A stretch of DNA of 60,235 bases from Methylomonas sp. (GTDB taxonomy: Bacteria > Pseudomonadota > Gammaproteobacteria > Methylococcales > Methylomonadaceae). The DNA lies in the NCBI GenBank assembly GCA_026989395.1, contig JALSJK010000105.1:1-60235 (forward strand), given 5' to 3'. Numbering within the stretch: position 1 is the first letter of the stretch; each line of letters starts with the position of its first letter. Shown one piece after another: positions 37,568-47,107 of this stretch. The translations under genes and the position numbers were made by a program. The notes beneath the pieces were generated by a model, which was given only the letters and a program-made list of their open reading frames with translations, did no database searches and was not told the origin of the DNA.

Positions 37568-39547
37568 ATGAAAAGTAAAGACCTGAAACCATTAAAAGTT
37601 TCGCTACATGGCATGGATGAACGCATGCAAAAAATGATGGCGAACTATTTAAGACTCCCATGTAGAGGCACTGCTATTGTGGTCCTTGATGACGAGAAAG
37701 CTCATGCAGAAATTGTTGATGTCGATTTAGCCACATCTGAAACCATCCTAGAAGACCGGCTAAAAACAAGCGCCCCCAAGCCAATTATTGCTTTATCCCT
37801 GAACCCGATATCTAAAGCGGGCGTAATCTATGTTAAAAAACCAATTCAAGTCAAAGAAGTATTGGCTGCTTTTAATCGTGCAAGGAATACTATTCTTGGT
37901 AAAGAAACATTAGAATCACCTCTAGACTTCTCTGACACAAGCTTCCAATCTACACCTAAAAAAACCCCAGACAAAATTCAAAAACCTACTGATTTAAAAA
38001 TTCAGCAAAATAAGGATCCCGCTGATTTTATTGCCGAGGCGATAAAAAAATCACAGTCGCCACAAATGAAAAAAGCTGAACAACAAATTTCAGCTGAGAA
38101 AAAAAATAGAGCTCAAATCGAAAAAAAACTTCAGCCTTCTGAAATAAATCAAACCCCAGAAAACGCAGAAAATACCTCAATTACTCAAAAAAATTCAGTT
38201 GCTACAGAACCAGAAACACCTGAATTTCTTATTTCTGAGACGGCCAAAGAACCCTTTCCTCCCCTTTTACCAGAAGAAACCAGCAAAAACGAAATAACTC
38301 AAGAACCTAAACATACTATAAAGCCTGAGAAAAAAAAGACTAAACCAGTCCCTGCACCTCCAGTACATTTCTTAAAAAAGAACAAAAATAAAGGAAAAAA
38401 GACTGTTACAGAAAAACCAAATAAGCAGACAAAAGACATAACGCCCGAAACAGCAAAACCAGCCCCTCAGTTAAAACAAGAAACTACTAAACCTACCACT
38501 TCAACTTCAACTTCAACTTCAACTTCAACTTCAACTTCAACTTCAACTTCAAAAAGCCTATCAGATAATAAATTCCTAAGTAGTTTTTGGCAAAAAAAAG
38601 CAGTATTTTTGGGGGCTGCTGGTTTAATTCTGCTAATAGCTATCGTCCACTTTTTTCAGCAAACTCCATTATATGAAGCTAGAGCACGCATCCTGATTGG
38701 AAATGGAAACTTAAAAAATATTGATCTTACATCACCGCCAAAAACAATCCTGGAAAAAAGCGTTATTCAGAAAAAAACGGATGAGATCCTATCTAAAAAA
38801 CTAGCAAAACGTGTCATTTTGGGTTTGCAACTCGGCACTACGCCAGAATTTATTAAAGCCTCAGACATTCCCAATGAAAAAATAGAATCTGCTTCAAGAT
38901 TAAGGGAAGAAAGATTAGCGGCAGAACGCCTTTCTAATATGGTTGATTATTTTCTTAAAAATCTTAAAGTAACCCAATACAAAAACCATCCAATTATCAA
39001 CGTTACCTACCTCTCAGAAGAACCCGAATTGGCGAGCAAGATAGTTAATCGATTAATTGAAGAATATCTTGCCATTCAAGAGGACAAAAAAGCAGCGCAA
39101 ATGACTGAAATTGCAGCATGGGAAAATAACAAACTCCCATTGGCTAAAAATAAACTAAAGCAATCTCAAGATGCGCTAGCGCTATATATTGAAATGAACA
39201 AGTGGTCTCAATTTGAACAGCAATTTGCTGAAGATATGGGAGTGAATTCTGAAATTCGTAGTTTAGAAAAAAAGGTAAAAGCCGATCAATCCTTATACGA
39301 AATAATGCTTCAACGCTTTGAAAAACTAAAAAATAACTCCGATAGATACGAAGTAAAACTATTAAGTAGTGCCGAATTGCCCGTAGAACCCAGCTACCCA
39401 AATAAACCACGTTTCATATTTTGGTCAGTAATAATTGCCACTTTATTTGCAATCATCTTAACTGCAGGACTTACAGTACTCAGTTTATTAAAAAAAGAGA
39501 AACAGCCGCCAACACAATCAGATGAAGTGATGAAAAAAGCAGCTTAA
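37568..39547 (+). CDS. Wzz-like chain-length protein with receiver-like N-terminal domain and (TS)9 linker
   Basis: Three parts are visible. Residues 1-120 form an alpha/beta domain whose end (PIIALSLNPISKAGVIYVKK, then KEVLAAFNRAR) resembles a response-regulator receiver domain. Residues about 120-345 are a charged, Lys/Pro/Glu-rich low-complexity linker ending in nine Thr-Ser pairs. From about 346 comes a Wzz-type domain: TM1 (AVFLGAAGLILLIAIVHFF), LYEARARILIG, coiled coil, PSYPNKPRFIF and TM2. There is no C-terminal tyrosine kinase. It probably controls exopolysaccharide length or export. No polysaccharide genes are adjacent. The receiver resemblance is by eye. Confidence 0.75.
   Translation: MKSKDLKPLKVSLHGMDERMQKMMANYLRLPCRGTAIVVLDDEKAHAEIVDVDLATSETILEDRLKTSAPKPIIALSLNPISKAGVIYVKKPIQVKEVLAAFNRARNTILGKETLESPLDFSDTSFQSTPKKTPDKIQKPTDLKIQQNKDPADFIAEAIKKSQSPQMKKAEQQISAEKKNRAQIEKKLQPSEINQTPENAENTSITQKNSVATEPETPEFLISETAKEPFPPLLPEETSKNEITQEPKHTIKPEKKKTKPVPAPPVHFLKKNKNKGKKTVTEKPNKQTKDITPETAKPAPQLKQETTKPTTSTSTSTSTSTSTSTSTSKSLSDNKFLSSFWQKKAVFLGAAGLILLIAIVHFFQQTPLYEARARILIGNGNLKNIDLTSPPKTILEKSVIQKKTDEILSKKLAKRVILGLQLGTTPEFIKASDIPNEKIESASRLREERLAAERLSNMVDYFLKNLKVTQYKNHPIINVTYLSEEPELASKIVNRLIEEYLAIQEDKKAAQMTEIAAWENNKLPLAKNKLKQSQDALALYIEMNKWSQFEQQFAEDMGVNSEIRSLEKKVKADQSLYEIMLQRFEKLKNNSDRYEVKLLSSAELPVEPSYPNKPRFIFWSVIIATLFAIILTAGLTVLSLLKKEKQPPTQSDEVMKKAA
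38498..38551 (+). repeat. hexanucleotide tandem repeat (ACTTCA)9
   Basis: Nine perfect copies of ACTTCA inside the Wzz-like gene encode nine Thr-Ser dipeptides of the linker just before the first membrane helix. Because the unit is 6 bp, copy-number change alters linker length without breaking the frame. Confidence 0.95.
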
Positions 39548-39635
39548 GATTGATTTGAAGCTTGCGCTATTAAGTTGATTACTGAAATTGACAAAGCCAG
39601 TAAAAAATCCACGTCTGTTACGAATACTGATTCAA

Positions 39636-39680
39636 AAAAAAGCCGCCTATTCCCCTCAGGAAAATCAAGCGGCTTGTTTT
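39636..39680. terminator. Rho-independent terminator, probably bidirectional
   Basis: AAGCCGC (39640-39646) pairs with GCGGCTT (39669-39675); an A-run precedes and GTTTTA follows. It lies between the convergent Wzz-like and leuB-like genes and can serve both. Confidence 0.75.
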
Positions 39681-39759
39681 ACTATCTCCACTGATATTGT
39701 AGTAAAATACAATAAAAGTTTATACTGCCAATATCATTTAAAGAATATAAACATGTAGT

Positions 39760-40890
39760 TTATAAAACCCAATGTTTTTCTGACTCTCCAGCTGGCATTT
39801 TACTGAGTTCTTCAACCACCTTATCGCCAAACTGGTTGGTATTAATCATTTTAACACCACTTCCTGGTTTAGAAAGATCGGCAGTTGAATATCCTTCGCC
39901 GAAAACATTCTGCATAGCAGCCCATATATTTTTCGCCTCTTTATCCATTCCAAAACTGTTTTCCAACATCATTGCTACCGAACCAATCATTGAATACGGG
40001 TTGGCAATATTCTTGCCTGCAATATCGGGCGCTGATCCATGTGAGGGTTCAAAATAAGCTTTTTCATCTCCCAAACAAGCGGAAGGCATTAAGCCCAATG
40101 ATCCTAAAATCCCCCCCCCTTGATCGCTTAGGATATCGCCAAACATATTTTCCATGACCATCACATCAAATTGAGTTGGATTGAGGCAAAGCATGGTTGC
40201 CGCGGCATCAACTAAAAAGTTGATCACTTCAACTTCAGGGTATTCTTCGGCCACTTCATCCAAAATTTCATTCCATAGTACGCTGGACTTCAATACATTG
40301 CTCTTATGGATATTATGAAGAATTTTTTTTCGTTTCTGGGCCAACTTGAAACCTTCATGCAAAATACGGCGTATTTGCTGTTCATCATATTCCAGAGTTT
40401 CCTTTACATACCGCAGACCCTGTTCATTAATGCCTGTTTGTTTTTCGCCAAAATATAACCCGCCAACCAATTCACGAACCATAATCAAATCAATTCCATC
40501 GCCAATAATCTCTGCCTTCAATGGAGAAAAATGAGCTAACTCTTTAGGCAAATAAACTGGACGAAAATTTGCAAAAGTATTATATCGACGCCTTAGTGGC
40601 AATAATGCACCTCGTTCAGGTTGTTCATCAACAGGAATTTTTTTGGACTCCTCATGACTCAATCCAATCGGGCCTTTAAGAATAGCATCTGCCTGATCGC
40701 ATATATCCTTGGTTTGTTGTGGAAATGAGTGTCCAGTTTCAAAATAGGCACAACCACCAAAAGGAGCTGGTAGCAATTCAAAAGATATTTCATTCCGCTG
40801 TTCGACCAATTTCAATACCTTGATGGCTTCACGCGTTATTTCTGGCCCAATTCCATCACCTGCCAATACTGCAATTTTATACTTCTTCAT
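39760..40890 (-). CDS. isocitrate/isopropylmalate dehydrogenase family protein, LeuB-like
   Basis: NAD-dependent beta-decarboxylating dehydrogenase (376 residues). GDGIGPEI at the N-terminus, VRELVGGLYFGEKQ, NMFGDILSDQGGGILGSLGL and EPSHGSAPDIAGKNIANPYS are family motifs, and the last two with the ALLPLRRRYNTFANFRPVY segment favour 3-isopropylmalate dehydrogenase. The catalytic Lys area reads HNIHKSNVLKSS. It is not beside leuA/C/D, so it may be a LeuB relative acting on another malate derivative. The neighbour upstream is a thioredoxin-like gene. Confidence 0.78.
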   Translation of the reverse strand: MKKYKIAVLAGDGIGPEITREAIKVLKLVEQRNEISFELLPAPFGGCAYFETGHSFPQQTKDICDQADAILKGPIGLSHEESKKIPVDEQPERGALLPLRRRYNTFANFRPVYLPKELAHFSPLKAEIIGDGIDLIMVRELVGGLYFGEKQTGINEQGLRYVKETLEYDEQQIRRILHEGFKLAQKRKKILHNIHKSNVLKSSVLWNEILDEVAEEYPEVEVINFLVDAAATMLCLNPTQFDVMVMENMFGDILSDQGGGILGSLGLMPSACLGDEKAYFEPSHGSAPDIAGKNIANPYSMIGSVAMMLENSFGMDKEAKNIWAAMQNVFGEGYSTADLSKPGSGVKMINTNQFGDKVVEELSKMPAGESEKHWVL

Positions 40891-40933
40891 TATTTACCTT
40901 TATTTATTGAAAAAATTAATAGCTTAAAGTACT

Positions 40934-41497
40934 TTATTCTTCTTTCCATTTAATATTACAGCCAATGCTTGGGATCTGTTTTGGGTTAATTGGACGCCCC
41001 AGCAAAAGATTATCCAATGCATTTCGCAAATCGTTTCCAGTCAAAGGTTCATTATTTTTCGGGGTAGAACCATCCAATCGACCGCGATAAACGCATTTCA
41101 GATCAGAATCAAAAACAAAAAAATCGGGGGTGCAAGCTGCTTGGTATGCCTTTGCAACATTCTGGGTCTCATCATATAAATAGGCTGCAAATGGGTTTCC
41201 CCATTCCCCCATCAATTGCTTCATTTTATCAGGCGCATCTTGAGGATAGTTTTTTATATCATTAGCACTAATGGCGATAAAATGAATGCCTTTTCTTGAA
41301 TATTCCCCTGCAATATCAATTAATTGTTGCTTGACATGTAGAACATAAGGGCAATGATTACAAATAAACATAATCACTGTACCCTGTTCACCTTTAAGAT
41401 CTTGCAATGAATAATTCGCGCCTGTAATAGTATCGGGCAAATTAAAGTCAGGTGCTTTGGTACCTAACGGCATCATGACTGATTTTGTTGCTGCCAT
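40934..41497 (-). CDS. thioredoxin-like / AhpC-TSA family protein
   Basis: A 187-residue cytosolic redoxin with the fold opening APDFNLPDTITGANYSLQDL and the motif FICNHCPYVLHVKQQ, where CNHC is the redox pair position. YQAACTPDFFVFDSDLKC is the cis-proline region. This is the PRX-like group of single-domain thioredoxin-like proteins with unknown partners. Start set at the ATG at 41497, which has GGAGG four bases upstream; an in-frame TTG at 41521 lacks a site. 43 bp upstream of the leuB-like gene on the same strand. Confidence 0.85.
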   Translation of the reverse strand: MAATKSVMMPLGTKAPDFNLPDTITGANYSLQDLKGEQGTVIMFICNHCPYVLHVKQQLIDIAGEYSRKGIHFIAISANDIKNYPQDAPDKMKQLMGEWGNPFAAYLYDETQNVAKAYQAACTPDFFVFDSDLKCVYRGRLDGSTPKNNEPLTGNDLRNALDNLLLGRPINPKQIPSIGCNIKWKEE

Positions 41498-41667
41498 TTC
41501 CCCTCCGAAAGCTGATAACAAAAAACTATTAATTATAAATCCTAATGAGTTTTAAAACATCATTCTATTATTTTAGAAATTCCCACCTAAAAAACTGAGG
41601 TTTTATTTTAAGACCAGGTTATAAAAAAGATATAATGAATTATTTGTAAAACAATGAGGATAATGAA

Positions 41668-42339
41668 ATGAATGAAAACTGGATTGCGCCTTCTATCCTA
41701 TCTGCAGATTTTGCTCGTCTTGGGGAAGAAGTTGATAATGTTTTAGCTGCCGGTGCGGATGTTGTACATTTCGACGTCATGGACAATCACTTCGTTCCAA
41801 ACCTGACAATTGGCCCTTTAGTTTGCGATGCCCTAAGAAAACATGGGGTAACTGCTCCCATTGACGTCCACCTGATGATCGAGACAGTTGATCGTATTAT
41901 CCCTGACTTTGCCAAAGCGGGTGCCAGTTACATAACCTTCCATCCTGAGGGTTCAATTCATATTGATCGTACACTGCAATTAATTAAAGATTCAGGTTGT
42001 AAAGCCGGCTTAGTATTTAATCCTGGAACCCCCCTGGATCATCTTGATTATGTCATGGACAAATTGGACATGATTTTATTAATGTCTGTAAACCCTGGCT
42101 TTGGCGGTCAGTCCTTCATTCCAAGCGCATTAGACAAACTACAAGAAGTCAGAAAAAGAATCGATGAAAGCGGCTATAACATTCGCCTGGAAATTGATGG
42201 CGGAGTTAAGATTGATAATATCAGAGACATTAAAGCTGCAGGTGCCGATACGTTTGTCGCAGGATCTGCGATTTTCGGCAAAGGCGACTACAAAAAAATT
42301 ATTGATGAGATGCGGGCTGAGATGGCGAAAGCTGGCTAA
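41668..42339 (+). CDS. rpe: Rpe, ribulose-phosphate 3-epimerase
   Basis: Interconverts ribulose-5-phosphate and xylulose-5-phosphate in the pentose phosphate, and in methylotrophs the ribulose monophosphate, pathway. The 223-residue TIM barrel shows [54 protein letters not shown] and [10 protein letters not shown], including metal-binding His/Asp positions. Preceded by a GAGGAT site. It stands alone, with a strong hairpin downstream. Confidence 0.96.
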   Translation: MNENWIAPSILSADFARLGEEVDNVLAAGADVVHFDVMDNHFVPNLTIGPLVCDALRKHGVTAPIDVHLMIETVDRIIPDFAKAGASYITFHPEGSIHIDRTLQLIKDSGCKAGLVFNPGTPLDHLDYVMDKLDMILLMSVNPGFGGQSFIPSALDKLQEVRKRIDESGYNIRLEIDGGVKIDNIRDIKAAGADTFVAGSAIFGKGDYKKIIDEMRAEMAKAG

Positions 42340-42352
42340 CCAACTGCAAATA

Positions 42353-42382
42353 ACATCCACCCAGCCTCATTAGGGTGGATGT
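42353..42382. terminator. 10-bp perfect stem-loop between convergent genes
   Basis: ACATCCACCC (42353-42362) and GGGTGGATGT (42373-42382) form a perfect 10-bp stem with a 10-nt loop, 14 bp after the rpe stop and 22 bp after the end of the convergent CTERM gene. The T-tract is poor on both strands, but strength and place fit a terminator. Confidence 0.6.
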
Positions 42383-42404
42383 ATTACAACAAGCTAAAGT
42401 CCGT

Positions 42405-43241
42405 TTAACTGTTACGTTTCCTTAAACCTGCAAACCCAAACAAGCCAGTAGCGAAAAACCACACTGCAGCTGGTACTGGAACTGGATTAGGGCTAACAAC
42501 TACAGTTCCTACTAACGGATCAGAAGCAGTCGGATTTAGAGGAGTATCAAACCATCCTTCAGATAAAATATTCAAGCTGCTATAACTGCCGTCATCATTC
42601 AATGCAACATCTGCCAAGAAAAAAGGATGGGCCCAGATTCCGACTGTTTCGCCATATTTCACACCCTTCCATTCGTCGCCAGCAAAAGAGCCATCGTAGT
42701 TATTAATATCAGTGGCATCGATATCAAAGCTATATGTCACTTTTCCGGAAACAGATGTATCGACCTGAAAAGCATCCGAAAAAGACTGAATAAACGAATC
42801 TTGCTGCTGATCAAGAAGATTTATTTCTGTCAATGGCGACTTATCTTCAGTAGGCCTATATACATAACTATTTACAGTTTTAGTTTCTTTATCTCCCATC
42901 AAAATAGTATATTGACGAGCAGAAGCAGTAGTTTGTGGGCCAGCCCCTTCGGTAAGCACCACCCAAAAACCGTCCCCTAACCCTTGTGGATCATATTCGG
43001 GACGATTATTAACCACACCTGATGGCAAAGCATCTGACAATGTCATCGACACACTTAATTGCTCTGTTACATCATTATACTGGGTAAAAAAACGATCCAC
43101 ATAGCCGGCTTGAGGTGAGTGCTTGTTTATATTCAAAACACCATCTTCCACAGGGTATCCTTGTAAATCAACTTGATAGGTAGTCGCCATAGCAGAACTC
43201 GCAAATGTTGCTGCCAAGCCTAAATAAATAATTTTTTTCAT
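42405..43241 (-). CDS. VPxPA/PEP-CTERM sorting-signal protein, exported
   Basis: A 278-residue secreted protein. The N-terminus (KKIIYLGLAATFASSAMA) is a signal peptide. The C-terminal signal runs VPVPAAVWFFATGLFGFAGL followed by RKR: short motif, membrane helix, basic tail, i.e. the tripartite exosortase substrate layout in its VPLPA-like form. The middle is beta-rich, with no recognised catalytic domain. This is the only clear substrate in the window for the exosortase-EpsI protein at 16157-17752, which lies about 26 kb away. Confidence 0.85.
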   Translation of the reverse strand: MKKIIYLGLAATFASSAMATTYQVDLQGYPVEDGVLNINKHSPQAGYVDRFFTQYNDVTEQLSVSMTLSDALPSGVVNNRPEYDPQGLGDGFWVVLTEGAGPQTTASARQYTILMGDKETKTVNSYVYRPTEDKSPLTEINLLDQQQDSFIQSFSDAFQVDTSVSGKVTYSFDIDATDINNYDGSFAGDEWKGVKYGETVGIWAHPFFLADVALNDDGSYSSLNILSEGWFDTPLNPTASDPLVGTVVVSPNPVPVPAAVWFFATGLFGFAGLRKRNS

Positions 43242-43321
43242 ATTAGTCCTCTTTTAATACATGTAATCATGGACCTACTAAAGTACAATAGAAGCCTAGT
43301 CAGTGTCAACACGAATAATAC

Positions 43322-44359
43322 TTAAATTGCTTCTTTAACAATAACTTGTTTGAAATTTTTCCCTAAAAATACCAGACAAATTTCCTCAAAGGTTACCCAG
43401 ACATCCCCATCTTGCTCTCCTTTTATTTGCCGGTCAGCTTCTGTGGCAAGCAATAAAATTTTTTCCAGCTCAAGCAGGGTAAGTCTTTGCAATGCCATAC
43501 TCACTAATTTCTGGCGACTTCCCCAGACCTGATTTTTTCTAAATAGCGCATCTCTTCTTTCGCCGATAGACAATGCACTTTTCATTTCAACCAAAGTTCT
43601 GGCCTCCCGGGAAAATGCCCATAAAACAACTGGCTCAGCAACTCCTTCAGCCTTTAAGCCATGCAATATCTTGATTGCGCGACGTGTCTGGGCAACCAAC
43701 AAACAATCGATCAGATTAAAAACATCATAACGGGAGCTGTCGACTACCGCATCTGATATATCTTGTTCTGTTAAATGCTTTTCGCCATAAAGCACATATA
43801 GTTTTTCAACTTCCTGGGCGGCCGCAAGCAAATTACCTTCAACACGAGACATTAATAGCTTCAGGACTGACTGATCAGCTTGCAACCCTTTGTTGAGCAT
43901 TCGTTGCTTCAACCATTGCAGAAAATCCCGCCCATTCAAAGGCCAAGTTTGCACAACGACACCAGTCTTATCTAACACTTGAAACCAGTTTGCTTTCTCT
44001 GATGTTTTATTTATCTTCCCTGCCGTAATAAGTAATAAGGTATCTGGTGGGGGAGCTTCACAGTATTTTACAAGGAATTTACTTCCTTCTGCGCCTGGTT
44101 TTGCCGAAGGCATACGCAAATCAATTATTTTTCGATCCGAAAAAATGGATAATGAACTTGCCGACTCTAACAGTTCTGTCCAGTTAAAATTAACATCCAC
44201 AGAAAATACTTCTCGATTTTCATAACCAGATTTCTTAGCTGCCAATCTCACTGCATCTGAGGCTTCTTGCAATTGCAGAGGTTCATCACCACTAATTAAA
44301 AAAACCGGCGCTAATTTTTTTTCTAAATGGGCTTGTAGTTGATTGGCTTTTAAACGCAT
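43322..44359 (-). CDS. holA: HolA, DNA polymerase III delta subunit
   Basis: Clamp-loader subunit that opens the sliding clamp. The N-terminal AAA-like domain reads LKANQLQAHLEKKLAPVF and LISGDEPLQLQEA, with DLRMPSAKPG and LLITAGKIN further on; the helical middle and collar domain (LLELEKILLLATEADRQIKG) follow. Start set at the ATG at 44359 (345 residues); an upstream TTG at 44380 is less likely. The usual upstream partner lptE is not adjacent. Confidence 0.92.
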   Translation of the reverse strand: MRLKANQLQAHLEKKLAPVFLISGDEPLQLQEASDAVRLAAKKSGYENREVFSVDVNFNWTELLESASSLSIFSDRKIIDLRMPSAKPGAEGSKFLVKYCEAPPPDTLLLITAGKINKTSEKANWFQVLDKTGVVVQTWPLNGRDFLQWLKQRMLNKGLQADQSVLKLLMSRVEGNLLAAAQEVEKLYVLYGEKHLTEQDISDAVVDSSRYDVFNLIDCLLVAQTRRAIKILHGLKAEGVAEPVVLWAFSREARTLVEMKSALSIGERRDALFRKNQVWGSRQKLVSMALQRLTLLELEKILLLATEADRQIKGEQDGDVWVTFEEICLVFLGKNFKQVIVKEAI

Positions 44360-44566
44360 TTTAAAAATCTGTCTTTTCAATAGGCAAATACTACAGGATT
44401 AAAAGAAAAAACAGAAAATAATGTTTTGACTTGTAATTAAAAAAAAAGACCTCAAATTGAAGAAACAAGTTAGAAAAAATCATGTCTATGCATGGTGCAC
44501 AAATTCCTTTCAATAACCAGAGTAACTGATCATGCAAAATAACAATCATTTAAAGGAGAATAACAA

Positions 44567-46054
44567 ATGAAAATTAATTTATTGGCGCGTTTAATATTAC
44601 TGTTCTGTTTTATTTCGCTTCCAGTACACGCGCTTGATAACGGCGTCGAAAGCCTGCGTAAAACCAGTAAGGCATTTGCTTCAGTCGCAAAAAAAGTTTC
44701 ACCATCAGTGGTTTTTATACAAGTTGAAGCCAAATTGCCAGCACAAGGAATTCCACAACTCCAACCCCCGTTTGGAAATCAACCACCTTTTGGTGATGAT
44801 TTTTTCAGGCGCTTTTTTGGCGACCAGTTTCCTGGCATGCCCCAGCTTCCCCAAGGACAACCTCCACAAATGCAGCCTCCCCAGGGCCAACATAGAGTTA
44901 TGGGACAAGGATCCGGGTTTGTCTTTTGGGTTAAAGACGGCATTCTTTCCGATAAAACTTACATCCTGACCAATAACCATGTCGTAGAAAATGCAGATAA
45001 AATTCGTGTCAAATTTAATAATGGACGCGAATATAACGCTAAAATTACCGGTCGTGACCCTAAGTCTGATGTCGCAGTTATTGAAATTAAGGCCAATGGA
45101 CTCCCTGCTATTCCATTGGGTGATTCTTCAAAGCTTGAAGTTGGAGAATGGGTGTTAGCACTTGGCAACCCATTCGGCTTAAGCCACACATTAACGGTTG
45201 GCGTTGTCAGTGCTAAAGGCAGAAGCACGCTGGGCATCAATGATTATGAAGATTTCATACAGACCGATGCCGCAATTAACCCCGGAAACTCCGGTGGACC
45301 ACTCGTCAACATTGATGGTGAAGTAGTTGGTATCAATACAGCTATTTTTAGTCGTAGCGGCGGTAACATGGGAATTGGTTTCGCGATTCCAATTAATTTA
45401 GCCAAAGCAATTGGCAGTCAATTAATTGAAAAAGGGGAAGTAACACGCGGTTATCTTGGCGTTGTGATCCAGCCTTTAACGCCTGATCTTGCAGATTCTT
45501 TTGGTATTGAACCAGGCCAAGGCATCCTTGTAGCGCAAGTAGCCGAAGGCTCACCAGCCCAACAAGCAGGCATCAAACAGGGTGATATTATTGTTGAATT
45601 TGAAGGTCACAAAGTTAGTAATGTTGGCCATTTCCGAAACCAGGTTTCAATTGTTCCTCCGGGTAGCCGCGTTGAAATCACGGTACTACGTGATGGAGAA
45701 CGGAAGAAGCTACATGTCACTATTGGAAAATTAGGAAAAAATTTACAAGTTGCTAAAGGACCGGCGCAAAGTTCTGCTGAAATTGGATTGACTGTGCAAA
45801 CCTTAACGCAAGAGTTAGCAGAACAATTCAACGCAAAACCAGGCGAAGGCGTCGTGGTTACAAACGTACGTCCTGGATCAATTGCTGCTTTAGCGGGCAT
45901 TCAGGTCGGTACAGTTATTCTGCAGGTCAATCGCAAAACGGTTAAGAATGCTGCAGATTTCAAACGTGAAATTGCAAAAAGTAAAGCAAAAAAACGAGTT
46001 TTATTATTGATCCGGAATGGCGATTTCCAACGTTATATTGCGTTGAGTTGGTAA
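44567..46054 (+). CDS. Do-family periplasmic serine protease (DegP/DegQ type)
   Basis: Envelope protein-quality-control protease/chaperone, 495 residues. After a signal peptide (ARLILLFCFISLPVHA) comes a trypsin-like domain with His in TNNHVVENADK, Asp in DPKSDVAVIEI and Ser in NPGNSGGPLVN, then two PDZ domains (from about 285 and 400). A Pro/Gln-rich insert (about residues 62-112) lies before the catalytic domain, in the region of the LA loop. RBS AAAGGAG precedes the ATG. Whether DegP or DegQ cannot be decided. Upstream of cbpA on the same strand, with a strong hairpin between. Confidence 0.93.
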   Translation: MKINLLARLILLFCFISLPVHALDNGVESLRKTSKAFASVAKKVSPSVVFIQVEAKLPAQGIPQLQPPFGNQPPFGDDFFRRFFGDQFPGMPQLPQGQPPQMQPPQGQHRVMGQGSGFVFWVKDGILSDKTYILTNNHVVENADKIRVKFNNGREYNAKITGRDPKSDVAVIEIKANGLPAIPLGDSSKLEVGEWVLALGNPFGLSHTLTVGVVSAKGRSTLGINDYEDFIQTDAAINPGNSGGPLVNIDGEVVGINTAIFSRSGGNMGIGFAIPINLAKAIGSQLIEKGEVTRGYLGVVIQPLTPDLADSFGIEPGQGILVAQVAEGSPAQQAGIKQGDIIVEFEGHKVSNVGHFRNQVSIVPPGSRVEITVLRDGERKKLHVTIGKLGKNLQVAKGPAQSSAEIGLTVQTLTQELAEQFNAKPGEGVVVTNVRPGSIAALAGIQVGTVILQVNRKTVKNAADFKREIAKSKAKKRVLLLIRNGDFQRYIALSW

Positions 46055-46067
46055 GCGACTGAGCCAG

Positions 46068-46096
46068 GGACACAAGGCTTTATAAGCCCTGTGTCC
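46068..46096 (+). terminator. 13-bp stem-loop after the Do protease gene
   Basis: GGACACAAGGCTT (46068-46080) and AAGCCCTGTGTCC (46084-46096) pair at 12 of 13 positions with a 3-nt loop, 13 bp after the stop. There is no T-run, so it may be an attenuator or mRNA-stabilising hairpin as well as a terminator. Confidence 0.5.
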
Positions 46097-46147
46097 AATT
46101 CAGGAAAATAGAGTATATTAATCACTCACTGATAAAAACAAATTGCA

Positions 46148-47101
46148 ATGGAATTTAAAGACTATTACGAAATAATGGGGGTCAAAAAAGACGCCACTCA
46201 GGATGAGATCAAGCGAGCTTATCGAAAGCTCGCAAGAAAATACCATCCTGATGTCAGCAAGGAACCAGATGCTGAAAAGCGCTTTAAAGAAGTCGGGGAA
46301 GCCTATGAGGTTCTCAAAGATCCCGAAAAACGAGCCGCATATGATCAACTTGGCACAAATTACAAAGCCGGTGAAGACTTCAGGCCTCCGCCTGGTTGGG
46401 ATCAAGGGTTCGAATTTCACGGTGGAGATTTCACTGGCGCCGACGCTTCTGGGTTCAGTGACTTCTTTGAACAGCTGTTTGGCAGAGGTTTTTCCTATAG
46501 CAGCGGAGCCTCTCGTGGTGGTGCTGAATATCATACCCGGGGAAACGATACTCATGCAAAAATTCTGATTGACCTTGAAGATGCTTATCATGGCGCCAAT
46601 AAAACCATGACCCTTAAGCATACCGAGCTGGGACCCGATGGCAGACCACAAGTCAAAGAGCGTACATTGAATGTCCGTATTCCCAAAGGTGTACGCCAGG
46701 GCCAGCATTTACGTTTGGCTAAACAGGGCGGAGCTGGAATCGGCAAAGGTGAAGCCGGAGACTTATTTCTTGAAATCCAGTTTAAGCCTCATCCTTATTA
46801 CCATATTGAGGGAAAGGATGTCTATTTAGATCTCCCTCTGGCACCTTGGGAAGCAGCATTAGGTGCTAAAATAAAAGCGCCCACACCCACCGGCCCGGTT
46901 GATTTAAAAATACCGCCAGGCTCTGCTGCTGGCCGCAAACTCAGACTCAAAGGCAAGGGAATTCCTGGAAAACAGCCTGGAGACCTGTATGTCATCCTGC
47001 AAATCGCTTTACCGCCGGCAGATACAGAATCGGCAAAGCAAGCGTATCGAGAATTTGAAAAAGCCGTGCCGTTTAATCCGCGTGCGAGCTTGGGGGTATA
47101 A
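46148..47101 (+). CDS. cbpA: CbpA, DnaJ-like co-chaperone
   Basis: J-domain co-chaperone working with DnaK. The N-terminal J domain contains the essential HPD in [11 protein letters not shown]; a Gly/Phe-rich linker follows ([20 protein letters not shown]), then two C-terminal beta-barrel substrate domains ([39 protein letters not shown]). The zinc-finger of DnaJ is absent, which defines CbpA. Length 317. The modulator cbpM follows 6 bp downstream, as in E. coli. Confidence 0.95.
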   Translation: MEFKDYYEIMGVKKDATQDEIKRAYRKLARKYHPDVSKEPDAEKRFKEVGEAYEVLKDPEKRAAYDQLGTNYKAGEDFRPPPGWDQGFEFHGGDFTGADASGFSDFFEQLFGRGFSYSSGASRGGAEYHTRGNDTHAKILIDLEDAYHGANKTMTLKHTELGPDGRPQVKERTLNVRIPKGVRQGQHLRLAKQGGAGIGKGEAGDLFLEIQFKPHPYYHIEGKDVYLDLPLAPWEAALGAKIKAPTPTGPVDLKIPPGSAAGRKLRLKGKGIPGKQPGDLYVILQIALPPADTESAKQAYREFEKAVPFNPRASLGV

Positions 47102-47107
47102 TTCATT

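Noticed and set aside
38498-38551. Phase-variable on/off switch in the Wzz-like gene
   Set aside because: The unit is 6 bp, so slippage changes linker length but cannot shift the frame.
46118-46708. 196-residue open frame opposite cbpA
   Set aside because: It lies fully antisense to a well-identified chaperone gene, shows no family features, and is explained by codon bias of the sense gene.
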